Shown piece after piece: positions 8,619 to 16,176 of a DNA stretch of 34,786 nucleotides. The stretch is from IMG/VR virus record IMGVR_UViG_3300047362_000995, positions 1 to 34,786 of that record; one strand, 5' to 3'. The translations under genes were made by a program, and so were the position numbers. The notes under the pieces were generated by a model. The model did no database searches and was not told the DNA's origin. It saw only the letters and a list, made by a program, of their open reading frames with translations. The number at the start of each line of letters is the position of its first letter. Position 1 is the first letter of the stretch. The DNA comes from a virus.

Positions 8619-8619
8619 T

Positions 8620-9879
8620 ATGAAAACACTACAAGAACAATACACTAAAATATTAAAAGGTGAAGGCCGTAAAGATTTATTTCTTAAAGAAGCTAAACAA
8701 AAATATCCTAGTTTAATTAGTAATTTAACTTCTTTTAAAGATGCTGAAACCATCTTAAAAAATAAAAGTGTAATTAATGAAGAATTAGGTGGTGTAGTTT
8801 CATTACAACCCATAACACAATTAACATCAGAAGATTTCAATCCAAACAAACAGGCTTGGGAAAATAAATTTGAAGCTTATTTAGCTGAAGAAAAATCTAA
8901 ATCATTAAAACCTATTATTGACGATGAAGAAAAAATCAATACTAAGGAACAAGATGAAAAAATCAAAGCTGATGCTAAAAAAGTTGATGGCACCGTAGAA
9001 AATGTTGAAAAACGTAATTATGATTATTCACCTAAAATAGATAACATTAACAATGTTAATGCCCAGGAAATGATGAATGGTGTTTATTATGAGTGTAAAA
9101 ATGATCCTAGTTTATCATTGGAAGAAGCACAAGAAAAAGTAATTAAAAACTTAGCTAAAGACGAATTACATTATGTAAAAGAAGGTCAATTTGGAGTAGG
9201 TATAGGATATACAGAACAAAAAGTAGAAGAAAATTCAGGTAAAACATATGGTGGTAGTGGATATAGTGATAAACTAAAAGCAGGAAAATCTGAAATGGTA
9301 CAAGTTAAAGAATCATTAGGAGGTGTTGTAACATCGGGTAATCCAAATTCATTAGCAGCACAATCAGGAAATATAATCAGACAAATAATGACTGAAGATG
9401 AATGGCAACAACAAGTTGGTGCTCAATATCATAAAGATTTATATGCTGAAGAAAAAGATGAAACAAAATTACCAATGGATGAAGCTCCTAAACCAGATTT
9501 TATGGATATTGATGGTGATGGCGATAAAGAAGAATCTATGAAAAAAGCAGGTAAAGATAAAAAGAAAAGAATGAAAAAAGAATCAATTGATAGTAAATTA
9601 GCTGAAATAGGAAAAGAAGCAGAAGCAGTAAAATTAGAAGCACAATTAGATTATTTACATGAATATATCCAAGAAAAATTAGATAGAGTAAATTCAATTA
9701 ATGAAGATGATAATCTTAAAGAATTAATTGATAAGTCTAAAATGAAACAAATGCAGAGAGAAATTAAAGATTTAGAAAGAAAGAAAGTTAAAATGGAAAG
9801 AATCTATGAAAAATCTTGTGGTAAAAAATATACTAAAAAAGGAATGGTAGATGAAGTAGAAACTACTGAAGAAGTGTAA
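8620..9879 (+). CDS. Large charged protein before the prohead protease, possible core/scaffold component
   Basis: A 419-residue hydrophilic protein rich in Lys and Glu. The N-terminus (MKTLQEQYTKILKGEG) leads into a helical region. A central part has AQEMMNGVYYECKNDPSLSLEEAQ and GQFGVGIGYTEQ. Residues 296-307 read DIDGDGDKEESM, like the first half of a calcium-binding EF-hand or dockerin loop, and a Lys-rich stretch follows. The C-terminal 100 residues are a predicted coiled coil. It ends one base before the protease start. The composition suits a scaffold or core protein cleaved by gp21, but this is inference and the family is not recognised. Confidence 0.6.
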   Translation: MKTLQEQYTKILKGEGRKDLFLKEAKQKYPSLISNLTSFKDAETILKNKSVINEELGGVVSLQPITQLTSEDFNPNKQAWENKFEAYLAEEKSKSLKPIIDDEEKINTKEQDEKIKADAKKVDGTVENVEKRNYDYSPKIDNINNVNAQEMMNGVYYECKNDPSLSLEEAQEKVIKNLAKDELHYVKEGQFGVGIGYTEQKVEENSGKTYGGSGYSDKLKAGKSEMVQVKESLGGVVTSGNPNSLAAQSGNIIRQIMTEDEWQQQVGAQYHKDLYAEEKDETKLPMDEAPKPDFMDIDGDGDKEESMKKAGKDKKKRMKKESIDSKLAEIGKEAEAVKLEAQLDYLHEYIQEKLDRVNSINEDDNLKELIDKSKMKQMQREIKDLERKKVKMERIYEKSCGKKYTKKGMVDEVETTEEV

Positions 9880-9880
9880 T

Positions 9881-10486
9881 ATGAATAAAAAGCTTTTAAT
9901 AGAAACTCATACTCTAAACTATAATCCTATTACATTAACAGAAAATGTTAATAGTGATAATGGTAATTTAATAGTTGAAGGTATCCTGGCTACTGCTGAA
10001 GTAAAAAATGGTAATGGTAGATACTACTCTAAAGACTTATGGGAACGTGAAATGGATAAGTATTCTACACTTATTAAAGAAAGACGTTCAATGGGTGAAT
10101 TAGACCACCCCGAAGCAACTGTTATAAATTTAAAAAATGTATCTCATATTATAACAGAATATTGGTGGGATGGAGACGAAGTAATGGGTAAAATAGAAGT
10201 ACTTCCTACCCCTTCAGGACAAATATTAAAAGAACTTGTAAAAAGTGGAGTTACAGTAGGTGTATCTTCTCGTGGTATGGGTTCATTAGAACAAAGAGGA
10301 CAAGTAATGGAAGTTCAAGATGATTTTGAATTATTATGTTGGGACTTTGTTTCTACACCTTCAAATCCAAATTCATTTATGCATACTTTAAAAGAAGGTA
10401 AAGAATTTGCACCTTTTAATTATACAAAAGTAAATAGTATTGTACATGAGATCCTTTGTTCTAAAGGCTCTTGCCCTGTTTTTTAA
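9881..10486 (+). CDS. 21: Prohead core protease (gp21-like serine protease)
   Basis: A 201-residue protein with the assemblin-type serine protease signature of T4 gp21. It shows NGNGRYYSKDLWE early, a His in GELDHPEA (H76) and a Ser in VGVSSRGMGS (S129/S130). An acidic FELLCWDFVSTPSNP segment (about 149-163) forms the conserved end of the domain. It digests the scaffold and trims the capsid protein during head maturation. It is close in size to T4 gp21 (212 residues). The start lies one base after the previous gene, and no Shine-Dalgarno sequence is present. It is followed directly by a leader with two hairpins and then the scaffold gene. Confidence 0.9.
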   Translation: MNKKLLIETHTLNYNPITLTENVNSDNGNLIVEGILATAEVKNGNGRYYSKDLWEREMDKYSTLIKERRSMGELDHPEATVINLKNVSHIITEYWWDGDEVMGKIEVLPTPSGQILKELVKSGVTVGVSSRGMGSLEQRGQVMEVQDDFELLCWDFVSTPSNPNSFMHTLKEGKEFAPFNYTKVNSIVHEILCSKGSCPVF

Positions 10487-10521
10487 TTTTGAATTAATCT
10501 ACATATACGTATAAGCATAAT

Positions 10522-10542
10522 ACACCATCTCTTATATGGTGT
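10522..10542 (+). promoter_or_regulatory. Hairpin 1 in the gene 22 leader
   Basis: A perfect 7-bp stem, ACACCAT paired with ATGGTGT, around the 7-base loop CTCTTAT. No T-run follows, so it is not an ordinary intrinsic terminator. It may be a leader structure or mRNA stabiliser. Confidence 0.45.
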
Positions 10543-10563
10543 CGAACAATAAATATTTTCTAT

Positions 10564-10584
10564 TACGCTTCATGAATAAGCGTA
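10564..10584 (+). promoter_or_regulatory. Hairpin 2 in the gene 22 leader
   Basis: A second perfect 7-bp stem, TACGCTT with AAGCGTA, around the 7-base loop CATGAAT. It ends 25 bases before the scaffold ATG. It repeats the stem and loop lengths of hairpin 1 with a different sequence. Confidence 0.45.
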
Positions 10585-10609
10585 TTTCACAAACTTAAAT
10601 TTTGGGATT

Positions 10610-11767
10610 ATGGCAAACAGAGATTTGTTAAAAGAGGCTATTGCTGAGGCTAAATCTGTTAAAGAAACAGCTATCGCAAACGCCAAATTGGCTCTAGAAG
10701 AAGCTTTTACACCCCATCTAAAATCTATGCTTTCTGCAAAGTTAGAAGAAATGGATATTGATGAAGATGTAAATGAAGAAACAGAACCAGTTGAAGAAAT
10801 GGATGCTCCTAGTTTTGAGAGAAAAAATTCACCCGCAGGTGATTCTTTAAAGGATCTTTCCCCTAAAAAAGTAGGACAATCTACTGTACAGGAAGAAGAA
10901 GAAAAAGAATTAGATGAGGAAGAAATTAATCTCGATGAATTATTAGCAGAATTAGAATTAGATGAAGATGCTCGAACAGATGCTGAAGAAGAAGGCTACT
11001 TAGATGGTATGAGAGACGAAAAAGCGGACTTGAAAGAGAACGAACGTACTGATGCTGAAGAAGAAGGCTACGAAGATGGCATGAAAGACGAGAAAGAAGA
11101 CATGGAAGACAAAGACGACGAGGAAATTGACCTTGAAGATATGTCAGAAGATGACTTAAAAGGATTCATCGAAGATGTTATTAAAGATATGGTTGCTGAT
11201 GGCGAAATTGAGCCAGGCGACGAATTCGTAGAAGACGAAGTTGAAGTAGAGGACGTTGAAGACATTGATGTTGAAGACGAAGTAAGCGTAGACGTAGAAA
11301 TCGACGAAGTAGAAAATTTAGACGAAAAAATGACTAAAAAAGAAAAGGCTGAAGGTGATGATCGTAAAAAAGACGATAAAATCGAGGCTGAAACTGAAAA
11401 AATGAGATTTAAAGAAGCACTAGATGAAATCGATGCTCTTAAAGTTGAATTACAAGAAGTTAATCTTTTAAACGCTAAATTACTTTACACTAATAAAATC
11501 TTTAAAGCAAAAAACTTAACTGAAGATAAAAAAGTTAAAGTATTAAAAGCATTTGATAAAGCAGTAGATGTTAGACAAGCTAAAACTATTTTTGAAACAT
11601 TAACCGAAGGTTTAGTAGATAAAGTATCTAAACCATCAATTAATGAATCAATTAAAAGAGGAGCAGCTTCAAAAGCTAGTGGTTTAGAACCAAAAGCAAC
11701 TAAACAGCCTATTATTGAATCAAATGAGGTATTTGACCGTATGCGTAAGCTTGCAGGTCTAATTTAA
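10610..11767 (+). CDS. 22: Prohead scaffold protein (gp22-like)
   Basis: A 385-residue, extremely acidic, helical protein between protease 21 and capsid 23, the T4 gene order. The N-terminus (ANRDLLKEAIAEAKSVKETA) begins an amphipathic helix. Residues about 110-245 are packed with Asp and Glu, including a 24-residue tandem repeat, RTDAEEEGYLDGM then RTDAEEEGYEDGM (10973-11116). The C-terminus is a coiled coil followed by EVFDRMRKLAGLI, a typical gp22 end. It forms the inner prohead core and is degraded by gp21. T4 gp22 is 269 residues, so the acidic expansion is large. The acidic block uses more C-ending Asp codons than its neighbours. A Ser-rich opposite-strand frame here is a shadow. Confidence 0.85.
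   Translation: MANRDLLKEAIAEAKSVKETAIANAKLALEEAFTPHLKSMLSAKLEEMDIDEDVNEETEPVEEMDAPSFERKNSPAGDSLKDLSPKKVGQSTVQEEEEKELDEEEINLDELLAELELDEDARTDAEEEGYLDGMRDEKADLKENERTDAEEEGYEDGMKDEKEDMEDKDDEEIDLEDMSEDDLKGFIEDVIKDMVADGEIEPGDEFVEDEVEVEDVEDIDVEDEVSVDVEIDEVENLDEKMTKKEKAEGDDRKKDDKIEAETEKMRFKEALDEIDALKVELQEVNLLNAKLLYTNKIFKAKNLTEDKKVKVLKAFDKAVDVRQAKTIFETLTEGLVDKVSKPSINESIKRGAASKASGLEPKATKQPIIESNEVFDRMRKLAGLI
11045..11116 (+). repeat. Second copy of a 72-bp tandem repeat in gene 22
   Basis: Together with 10973-11044 it encodes two consecutive 24-residue units that share RTDAEEEGY, DGM and DEK. It is an internal coding repeat, probably from local duplication. Confidence 0.7.
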
Positions 11768-11770
11768 AAA

Positions 11771-11802
11771 ACTAAAAATTAATTAAAACTAAAAACTAAA
11801 AA
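11771..11802 (+). promoter_or_regulatory. Triple ACTAAAAA leader before the capsid gene
   Basis: ACTAAAAA occurs at 11771, 11788 and 11795 just before the capsid ATG at 11804. There is no Shine-Dalgarno sequence. The A-rich repeat may act as a translation enhancer, as known for highly expressed Bacteroidota genes. Confidence 0.4.
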
Positions 11803-11803
11803 C

Positions 11804-13495
11804 ATGAGCTTAAATTCATTATTAGAAAGCGCAAACCCATATCAGTCTATGCAGTCTGATGCAGCTAGATTAGCTAGCAAATGGGAAAAAACAGGTTTAT
11901 TAGAAGGTTTAGGTGGTGCCCACAAAAATAACATGGGTATGATCCTTGAAAACCAAGCTAAACAACTTGTAGTAGAATCTTCACAAACAGGTGGAGGTGC
12001 TGCATCATCAGGAACATTCCAATCACAAACTGCTGTAAACGTAGGTGGACAGTGGGCAGGAGTTGCTTTACCATTGGTAAGAAAAGTATTTGGTCAAATC
12101 GCAGCGAAAGAATTCGTTAGTGTACAACCAATGAACTTACCTTCAGGTCTAGTATTTTTCTTAGACTTCCAATACGGAAGTGATAAATCACCTTTCTCTG
12201 CAGGAGATTCTTTATACGGAAACGGAACTGCAGATTCAGCTCCATTTGGTAATACAAATGCAGGTGGATTATACGGAGAAGGAAGATTTGGATATTCAAT
12301 CAACAATACAGCTTCAATCGCTGCCGATGCTTCTGCTCCATTAGCAGCAGCTGCATGGTCAGATTTTGATTATGATTCAGCTTATTCTCAATCTGCTGTA
12401 GACGGAGATTACTGGAAAGTATTAGTACCAACTGCTTCTTTAGATTTCGTAGATAAAGAAGGTGTTGCTGCATTCCAATTATTCTCAGGATCACAAGGAT
12501 ACGATGCTATTTCAGCTTCAGCTGGAGTACAAGTATCAGCATTCACTAAATACGACGGAGGAGCAAATATTACTTTCGTAGTACCTAAAGCTGATTTAGT
12601 AGGTGCAGGACCAGTTGCATTCGCAGCAGGTGACAACGTATCAGTTGTATACCAACTACAACCAACTGACCAGTACAGAGGTGATTTTGAAGATATGAAC
12701 CCAGAACCAAACGGTTTAAATTCTCCAGCTATTAACATCCCAGAAATCAATGTACAGATGAAATCATCTGCGATCGTTGCTAAAACTAGAAAGTTAAAAG
12801 CAGTATGGACGCCAGAATTTGCACAAGATTTAAATGCATACCACGCACTAGATGCAGAAGCAGAATTAACTTCAATCTTAAGTGAGTACATTTCATTAGA
12901 AATTGACTTAGAAATCTTAGGAATGTTGTTAGAAAATGCAGCAGCAGGAAACGAAGTATGGTCTGCAGTTAATAACAGATCTATCGTAGATGACGGTGCT
13001 AATGGTACTATCTCAGATCTTGGATTCTACAATTCACAAGGACAATGGTTCCAAACATTAGGAACTAAAATCCAAAAACTAAGTAACATCATTCACCAGA
13101 AGACTTTAAGAGGTGGAGCAAACTTCCTAGTATGTTCTCCTTCTGTAGGTACTATCCTAGAATCTATTCCAGGATTTGCTGCTGACACTGATGGAGATGC
13201 TGCTAAAGCAACTTACGCTTTTGGTGTACAGAAAGTAGGACAATTAAACGGAAGATATAAAGTTTATAAGAACCCATATATGACATCTAACAAAATTCTA
13301 TTAGGATTTAGAGGATCTCAGTTCTTAGAAACTGGTGCAGTATTTGCTCCATATATTCCATTAATTATGACTCCACTAGTATACGATCCAAATACCTTCA
13401 CACCACGTAAAGGATTATTGACTCGTTATGCTAAGAAAATGGTACGTCCAGAATTCTATGGTACAATCGAAATCAACGGTTTGAATACTCTATAA
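11804..13495 (+). CDS. 23: Major capsid protein precursor (gp23-like)
   Basis: A 563-residue protein (T4 gp23 is 521) with clear gp23 landmarks. These are KWEKTGLLEGLGG and ENQAKQLVVESS near the N-terminus, SVQPMNLPSGLVFFLDFQYG (about 106-125), KTRKLKAVWTPEFAQDLNAY then ALDAEAELTSILSEYISLEI in the middle, and ILLGFRGSQFLETGAVFAPY near the end. It forms the hexameric head lattice. The gp21 cleavage site is probably after a Glu in the first 60 residues, with LVVE/SS at residue 58 a good candidate. Codons are richer in C-ending and A-rich optimal forms than in the neighbours, fitting very high expression. It has a terminator directly after it. Confidence 0.95.
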   Translation: MSLNSLLESANPYQSMQSDAARLASKWEKTGLLEGLGGAHKNNMGMILENQAKQLVVESSQTGGGAASSGTFQSQTAVNVGGQWAGVALPLVRKVFGQIAAKEFVSVQPMNLPSGLVFFLDFQYGSDKSPFSAGDSLYGNGTADSAPFGNTNAGGLYGEGRFGYSINNTASIAADASAPLAAAAWSDFDYDSAYSQSAVDGDYWKVLVPTASLDFVDKEGVAAFQLFSGSQGYDAISASAGVQVSAFTKYDGGANITFVVPKADLVGAGPVAFAAGDNVSVVYQLQPTDQYRGDFEDMNPEPNGLNSPAINIPEINVQMKSSAIVAKTRKLKAVWTPEFAQDLNAYHALDAEAELTSILSEYISLEIDLEILGMLLENAAAGNEVWSAVNNRSIVDDGANGTISDLGFYNSQGQWFQTLGTKIQKLSNIIHQKTLRGGANFLVCSPSVGTILESIPGFAADTDGDAAKATYAFGVQKVGQLNGRYKVYKNPYMTSNKILLGFRGSQFLETGAVFAPYIPLIMTPLVYDPNTFTPRKGLLTRYAKKMVRPEFYGTIEINGLNTL

Positions 13496-13525
13496 TTAGA
13501 GGTTTAAATTAAATTTCAATAAATT

Positions 13526-13550
13526 AACCCGGCTTATGCCGGGTTTTTTT
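13526..13550 (+). terminator. Intrinsic terminator after the capsid gene
   Basis: A perfect 8-bp stem, AACCCGGC with GCCGGGTT around TTAT, runs into seven T bases. It is the strongest terminator in the window and ends transcription after the most highly expressed gene. Confidence 0.93.
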
Positions 13551-13559
13551 ATCTTTTTC

Positions 13560-13574
13560 ATATTTATAATAAAA
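13560..13574 (+). promoter_or_regulatory. Late-promoter-like element, exact copy, before the phoH leader
   Basis: An exact ATATTTATAATAAAA just after the capsid terminator. It restarts transcription 133 bases before the phoH start, far more than the 22-37 bases seen elsewhere. Confidence 0.52.
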
Positions 13575-13692
13575 TGCGTTACATCGAAACTATATTTATC
13601 TCATTATATAGCTATATTAAAATTCTACGGTTTTTTAACGTATTTACAACAGTTGTATTCACTCTACGTATAATCTTAAATTTAAAAACTCT
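13575..13692 (+). other. Unusually long phoH leader without a supported gene
   Basis: This 118-base stretch between the promoter-like element and phoH contains AT-rich text with ACAACAGTTGT (a short palindrome) and two ACGTA words. A frame from 13574 stays open into phoH, but its second half is only an out-of-frame shadow and it has no leader. I see no terminator or known riboswitch. Confidence 0.4.
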
Positions 13693-14430
13693 ATGGCAAG
13701 TAAACCCCATACGGACGATGTTTATCGTCCTAAGAGAATTCCTAAAAACCCAATTAAGTTCAAACTCCAACTTAATGAAGAACAAAAAGACGCTAAAAAA
13801 CACATCTTGGAAAATACAATTACCCTCCTTGGAGGGGGTGCGGGTAGTGGAAAAACACTACTTGCATGTAATGTTGCATTAGACGGTCTGTTGCGAAGAC
13901 AATACGATAAAATAATAATAACCAGACCTACTGTATCAAAAGAGGAAATAGGTTTTTTACCTGGCGATTTAAGAGAAAAAATGGATCCCTGGGTTCAACC
14001 TATATATCAAAATTTCTTTCAATTATATGATAAAGTTAAAATTGAAAAACTTATTGAAGATGGTAAAATAGAAATTGTACCTGTATCATTTATGAGAGGT
14101 AGAACATTTTTAGATGCAATGATAATAGTAGATGAAGCACAAAATGTCACCCATGAACAAATGGAAATGATTACTTCACGTATTGGTTTAAGAAGTAAAA
14201 TGATGATATGCGGTGACGCACACCAAACAGACCTAAAAAAGAAATCAGATTCAGGTTTCAAATTCCTCTACTCAGCTGCTAGAAGAATTAAAAATTTAGA
14301 AGCTATTACTTTAAATACCAACCATAGAAATGAAATTGTAGAAGATTTACTAGAATATTATAAAGAAGCAATTGATAGAGGTGTAAGTATTACTACTTCT
14401 GGTTCATATATTTATAATGGTACTAAATAA
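13693..14430 (+). CDS. phoH: PhoH-like P-loop ATPase
   Basis: A 245-residue single-domain PhoH protein. It shows Walker A GGGAGSGKTLL at residues 47-57, ITRPTVSKEEIGFLPGD after it, Walker B VDEAQN at 146-151, and the PhoH hallmark CGDAHQTDL at 173-181. NTNHRNEIVEDLL closes the domain. PhoH is an ATPase of uncertain role, often with RNA-helicase-like or phosphate-stress links. It is frequent in marine T4-like phages as a host-derived gene, and in this phage it sits between capsid and neck genes. It lacks the extra N-terminal domains of many bacterial PhoH proteins. The start at 13693 is the first Met that keeps the full domain. Confidence 0.9.
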   Translation: MASKPHTDDVYRPKRIPKNPIKFKLQLNEEQKDAKKHILENTITLLGGGAGSGKTLLACNVALDGLLRRQYDKIIITRPTVSKEEIGFLPGDLREKMDPWVQPIYQNFFQLYDKVKIEKLIEDGKIEIVPVSFMRGRTFLDAMIIVDEAQNVTHEQMEMITSRIGLRSKMMICGDAHQTDLKKKSDSGFKFLYSAARRIKNLEAITLNTNHRNEIVEDLLEYYKEAIDRGVSITTSGSYIYNGTK

Positions 14431-14434
14431 TTCA

Positions 14435-14449
14435 ATATTTATAAATAAA
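14435..14449 (+). promoter_or_regulatory. Late-promoter-like element before neck gene 13
   Basis: ATATTTATAAATAAA, with the T4-like TATAAATA core, 25 bases (start to start) before the ATG at 14460. A similar string, ATATTTATAATGG, lies 27 bases upstream inside the phoH coding end. Confidence 0.52.
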
Positions 14450-14459
14450 ATATAAACAT

Positions 14460-15641
14460 ATGAACATTCCTATATATGATGGTTGTCCAATTTGGAACCC
14501 AAAATCAGTACCCTTTGGATTTTATAATAACCAGGAAGATTTTAGGGCCGACTCAGTTAAAGTAGCAAAATTTGTTGCTTCAAGATTAGGGTACCCTATA
14601 GTAGATGTTGAACTACAATCAGGTTCAATGTTTACAGCATTTGAAGAAGCAATTACTACATATGGTAATGAGTTATATGCATATAAAATTAGAGATAATC
14701 AATTATCATTAGAAGGTTTAACAACTGGTTCTTCATTAAACCAGGCATTATTATCTCCTACATTTGAACCTATAGTTAGATTAACAGAAATGTATGGGGA
14801 AGAAGCAGGATCAGGAGGTAATGTCCCATATTACTCAGGTTCATTTACTTTAACTTCTAGTATACAAGATTATTCTTTTTCAACTTTTATGACAGCTAGT
14901 GGTTACACTGGTTCTGAATATCAAAATGGTATAGAAATAAAAAGAGTATTTTATGAACAAGCAGTACCTGCATCGGCTCAATATCTTGATCCTTATACAG
15001 GATGGGGTTTTGGGGGAGCAATAGCAGCTGGTATAACTGGATTAGGAGGATTTGGTGGTGGAACTGGGTATTTAATGATGCCCCTAAGTTATGATATGCA
15101 AGTAATCCAAGCTATTGAAATGAATCAACAAGTTAGATGGAATCAATATAGTTTTGAACTTAAAAATGATCAATTAAGATTATTCCCAATCCCTAACTTT
15201 TCAGGAACAGCTGATGAAAACCAACAACATAAAGTATGGTTTGAATATATTTTAAGAGATGAAAGAATAGCTACATCTGTACAACAAATGCCAGATAAAG
15301 TAACTAATGTTTCAAATGCTCCTTTTGATAACCCTGATTACAATTTTATCAATTCAGTGGGTAGACAATGGATATTTGAATATACATTAGCTTTATGTAA
15401 AGAAGTATTAGGATACGTAAGAGGTAAATATAGTACTATTCCAATTCCTAATGCAGATGTTACATTAAACCAATCAGATTTAATAGCAGCAGCAACAGCA
15501 GAAAAAACAGCCTTAATAGAAAGATTAAGAGCATATTTTGATGAAACTTCTAGAATGGCTGCTTTAGAAAGAAGAGCACAAGAAGGAGAATCAAAAATGC
15601 AAGAATTACAAAAAGTACCATACACAATATATATAGCATAA
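14460..15641 (+). CDS. 13: Neck protein (gp13-like)
   Basis: A 393-residue protein. The N-terminus has AKFVASRLGYPIVDVELQSG and MFTAFEEAITTYGNELYAYK, the head-completion style of T4 gp13. The middle includes a Gly-rich insertion, WGFGGAIAAGITGLGGFGGG (about residues 182-201), and a long VWFEYILRDER segment. The C-terminus is helical. gp13 forms the neck ring that seals the packaged head and accepts the tail. It is longer than T4 gp13 (309 residues), mostly because of the Gly-rich part. Its partner gene 14 starts one base after the stop. The assignment rests on these strings and on the 13-14-15 order. Confidence 0.8.
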   Translation: MNIPIYDGCPIWNPKSVPFGFYNNQEDFRADSVKVAKFVASRLGYPIVDVELQSGSMFTAFEEAITTYGNELYAYKIRDNQLSLEGLTTGSSLNQALLSPTFEPIVRLTEMYGEEAGSGGNVPYYSGSFTLTSSIQDYSFSTFMTASGYTGSEYQNGIEIKRVFYEQAVPASAQYLDPYTGWGFGGAIAAGITGLGGFGGGTGYLMMPLSYDMQVIQAIEMNQQVRWNQYSFELKNDQLRLFPIPNFSGTADENQQHKVWFEYILRDERIATSVQQMPDKVTNVSNAPFDNPDYNFINSVGRQWIFEYTLALCKEVLGYVRGKYSTIPIPNADVTLNQSDLIAAATAEKTALIERLRAYFDETSRMAALERRAQEGESKMQELQKVPYTIYIA

Positions 15642-15642
15642 T

Positions 15643-16176
15643 ATGGCAATGTTTACTTCACAAAGAGATGTTTCATTATTAAGACATCTTAATAGAGAAC
15701 TAATGGGTAATATAATTACTCAACAGTGTGCTATATATCAATTTAAATTAGAAGAAACTAAAGTAAATTTATATGGTGAAGCAGCAGAAGAAAAATATTA
15801 TAATGGTCCATTCTTATTTAATGTATTAATAGATAGAGATGATGAAGCTTTTCCTGGAGGGGATTTTGAACTTATTGATGTTGTACAAAGTATTAATTTT
15901 TATTTCCTTAGAGATGATTTAATCAAAGGTAATATTGTACCTGAAGTAGGTGATATAATTTTATATCAAGAAGGTTATTATGGAGTACAAAGTACTATTG
16001 CTAACCAATATTGGGGCGGAAAAAACCCATCATACCCAAACAATGATTATGATGGAACCCCTAACCCACTAAACCCAGGATTAGAAAAATTTGGAGAAAG
16101 TGTTTCAATACTAGTTTCTACTTACTATATTCCAGCAGATAAAGTTAACATTTCACCTTATAAAGAAAGATTCTAA
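15643..16176 (+). CDS. 14: Neck protein (gp14-like)
   Basis: A 177-residue protein (T4 gp14 is 256). The N-terminus reads FTSQRDVSLLRHLNRELMGN and is followed by IITQQCAIYQFKL. DYDGTPNPLNPGLEKFGES and VSTYYIPADKVNISPYKE lie near the end. It follows gene 13 by one base and overlaps gene 15, so the three neck genes are coupled. It completes the connector between head and tail. It is shorter than in T4, and the missing part cannot be placed by eye. Confidence 0.75.
   Translation: MAMFTSQRDVSLLRHLNRELMGNIITQQCAIYQFKLEETKVNLYGEAAEEKYYNGPFLFNVLIDRDDEAFPGGDFELIDVVQSINFYFLRDDLIKGNIVPEVGDIILYQEGYYGVQSTIANQYWGGKNPSYPNNDYDGTPNPLNPGLEKFGESVSILVSTYYIPADKVNISPYKERF

Noticed and set aside
11068-11265. Ser-rich open frame on the minus strand inside gene 22
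   Set aside because: It is the mirror of Asp/Glu codon runs on the plus strand. Other minus-strand frames across the window are similar shadows.
12094-12891. Several minus-strand open frames inside the capsid gene
   Set aside because: They lie within a clearly identified gp23 gene and have low-complexity translations without domains.
13574-13882. Open frame of 102 codons beginning at the promoter-like element and overlapping phoH
   Set aside because: It has no leader, its ATG overlaps the element, its sequence is not protein-like, and its second half is an out-of-frame shadow of the well-supported phoH gene.
14408-14420. ATATTTATAATGG at the end of phoH as another promoter copy
   Set aside because: It encodes conserved-looking phoH residues (YIYNG) and lacks the A-rich right half. 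The intergenic copy at 14435 serves gene 13 better.
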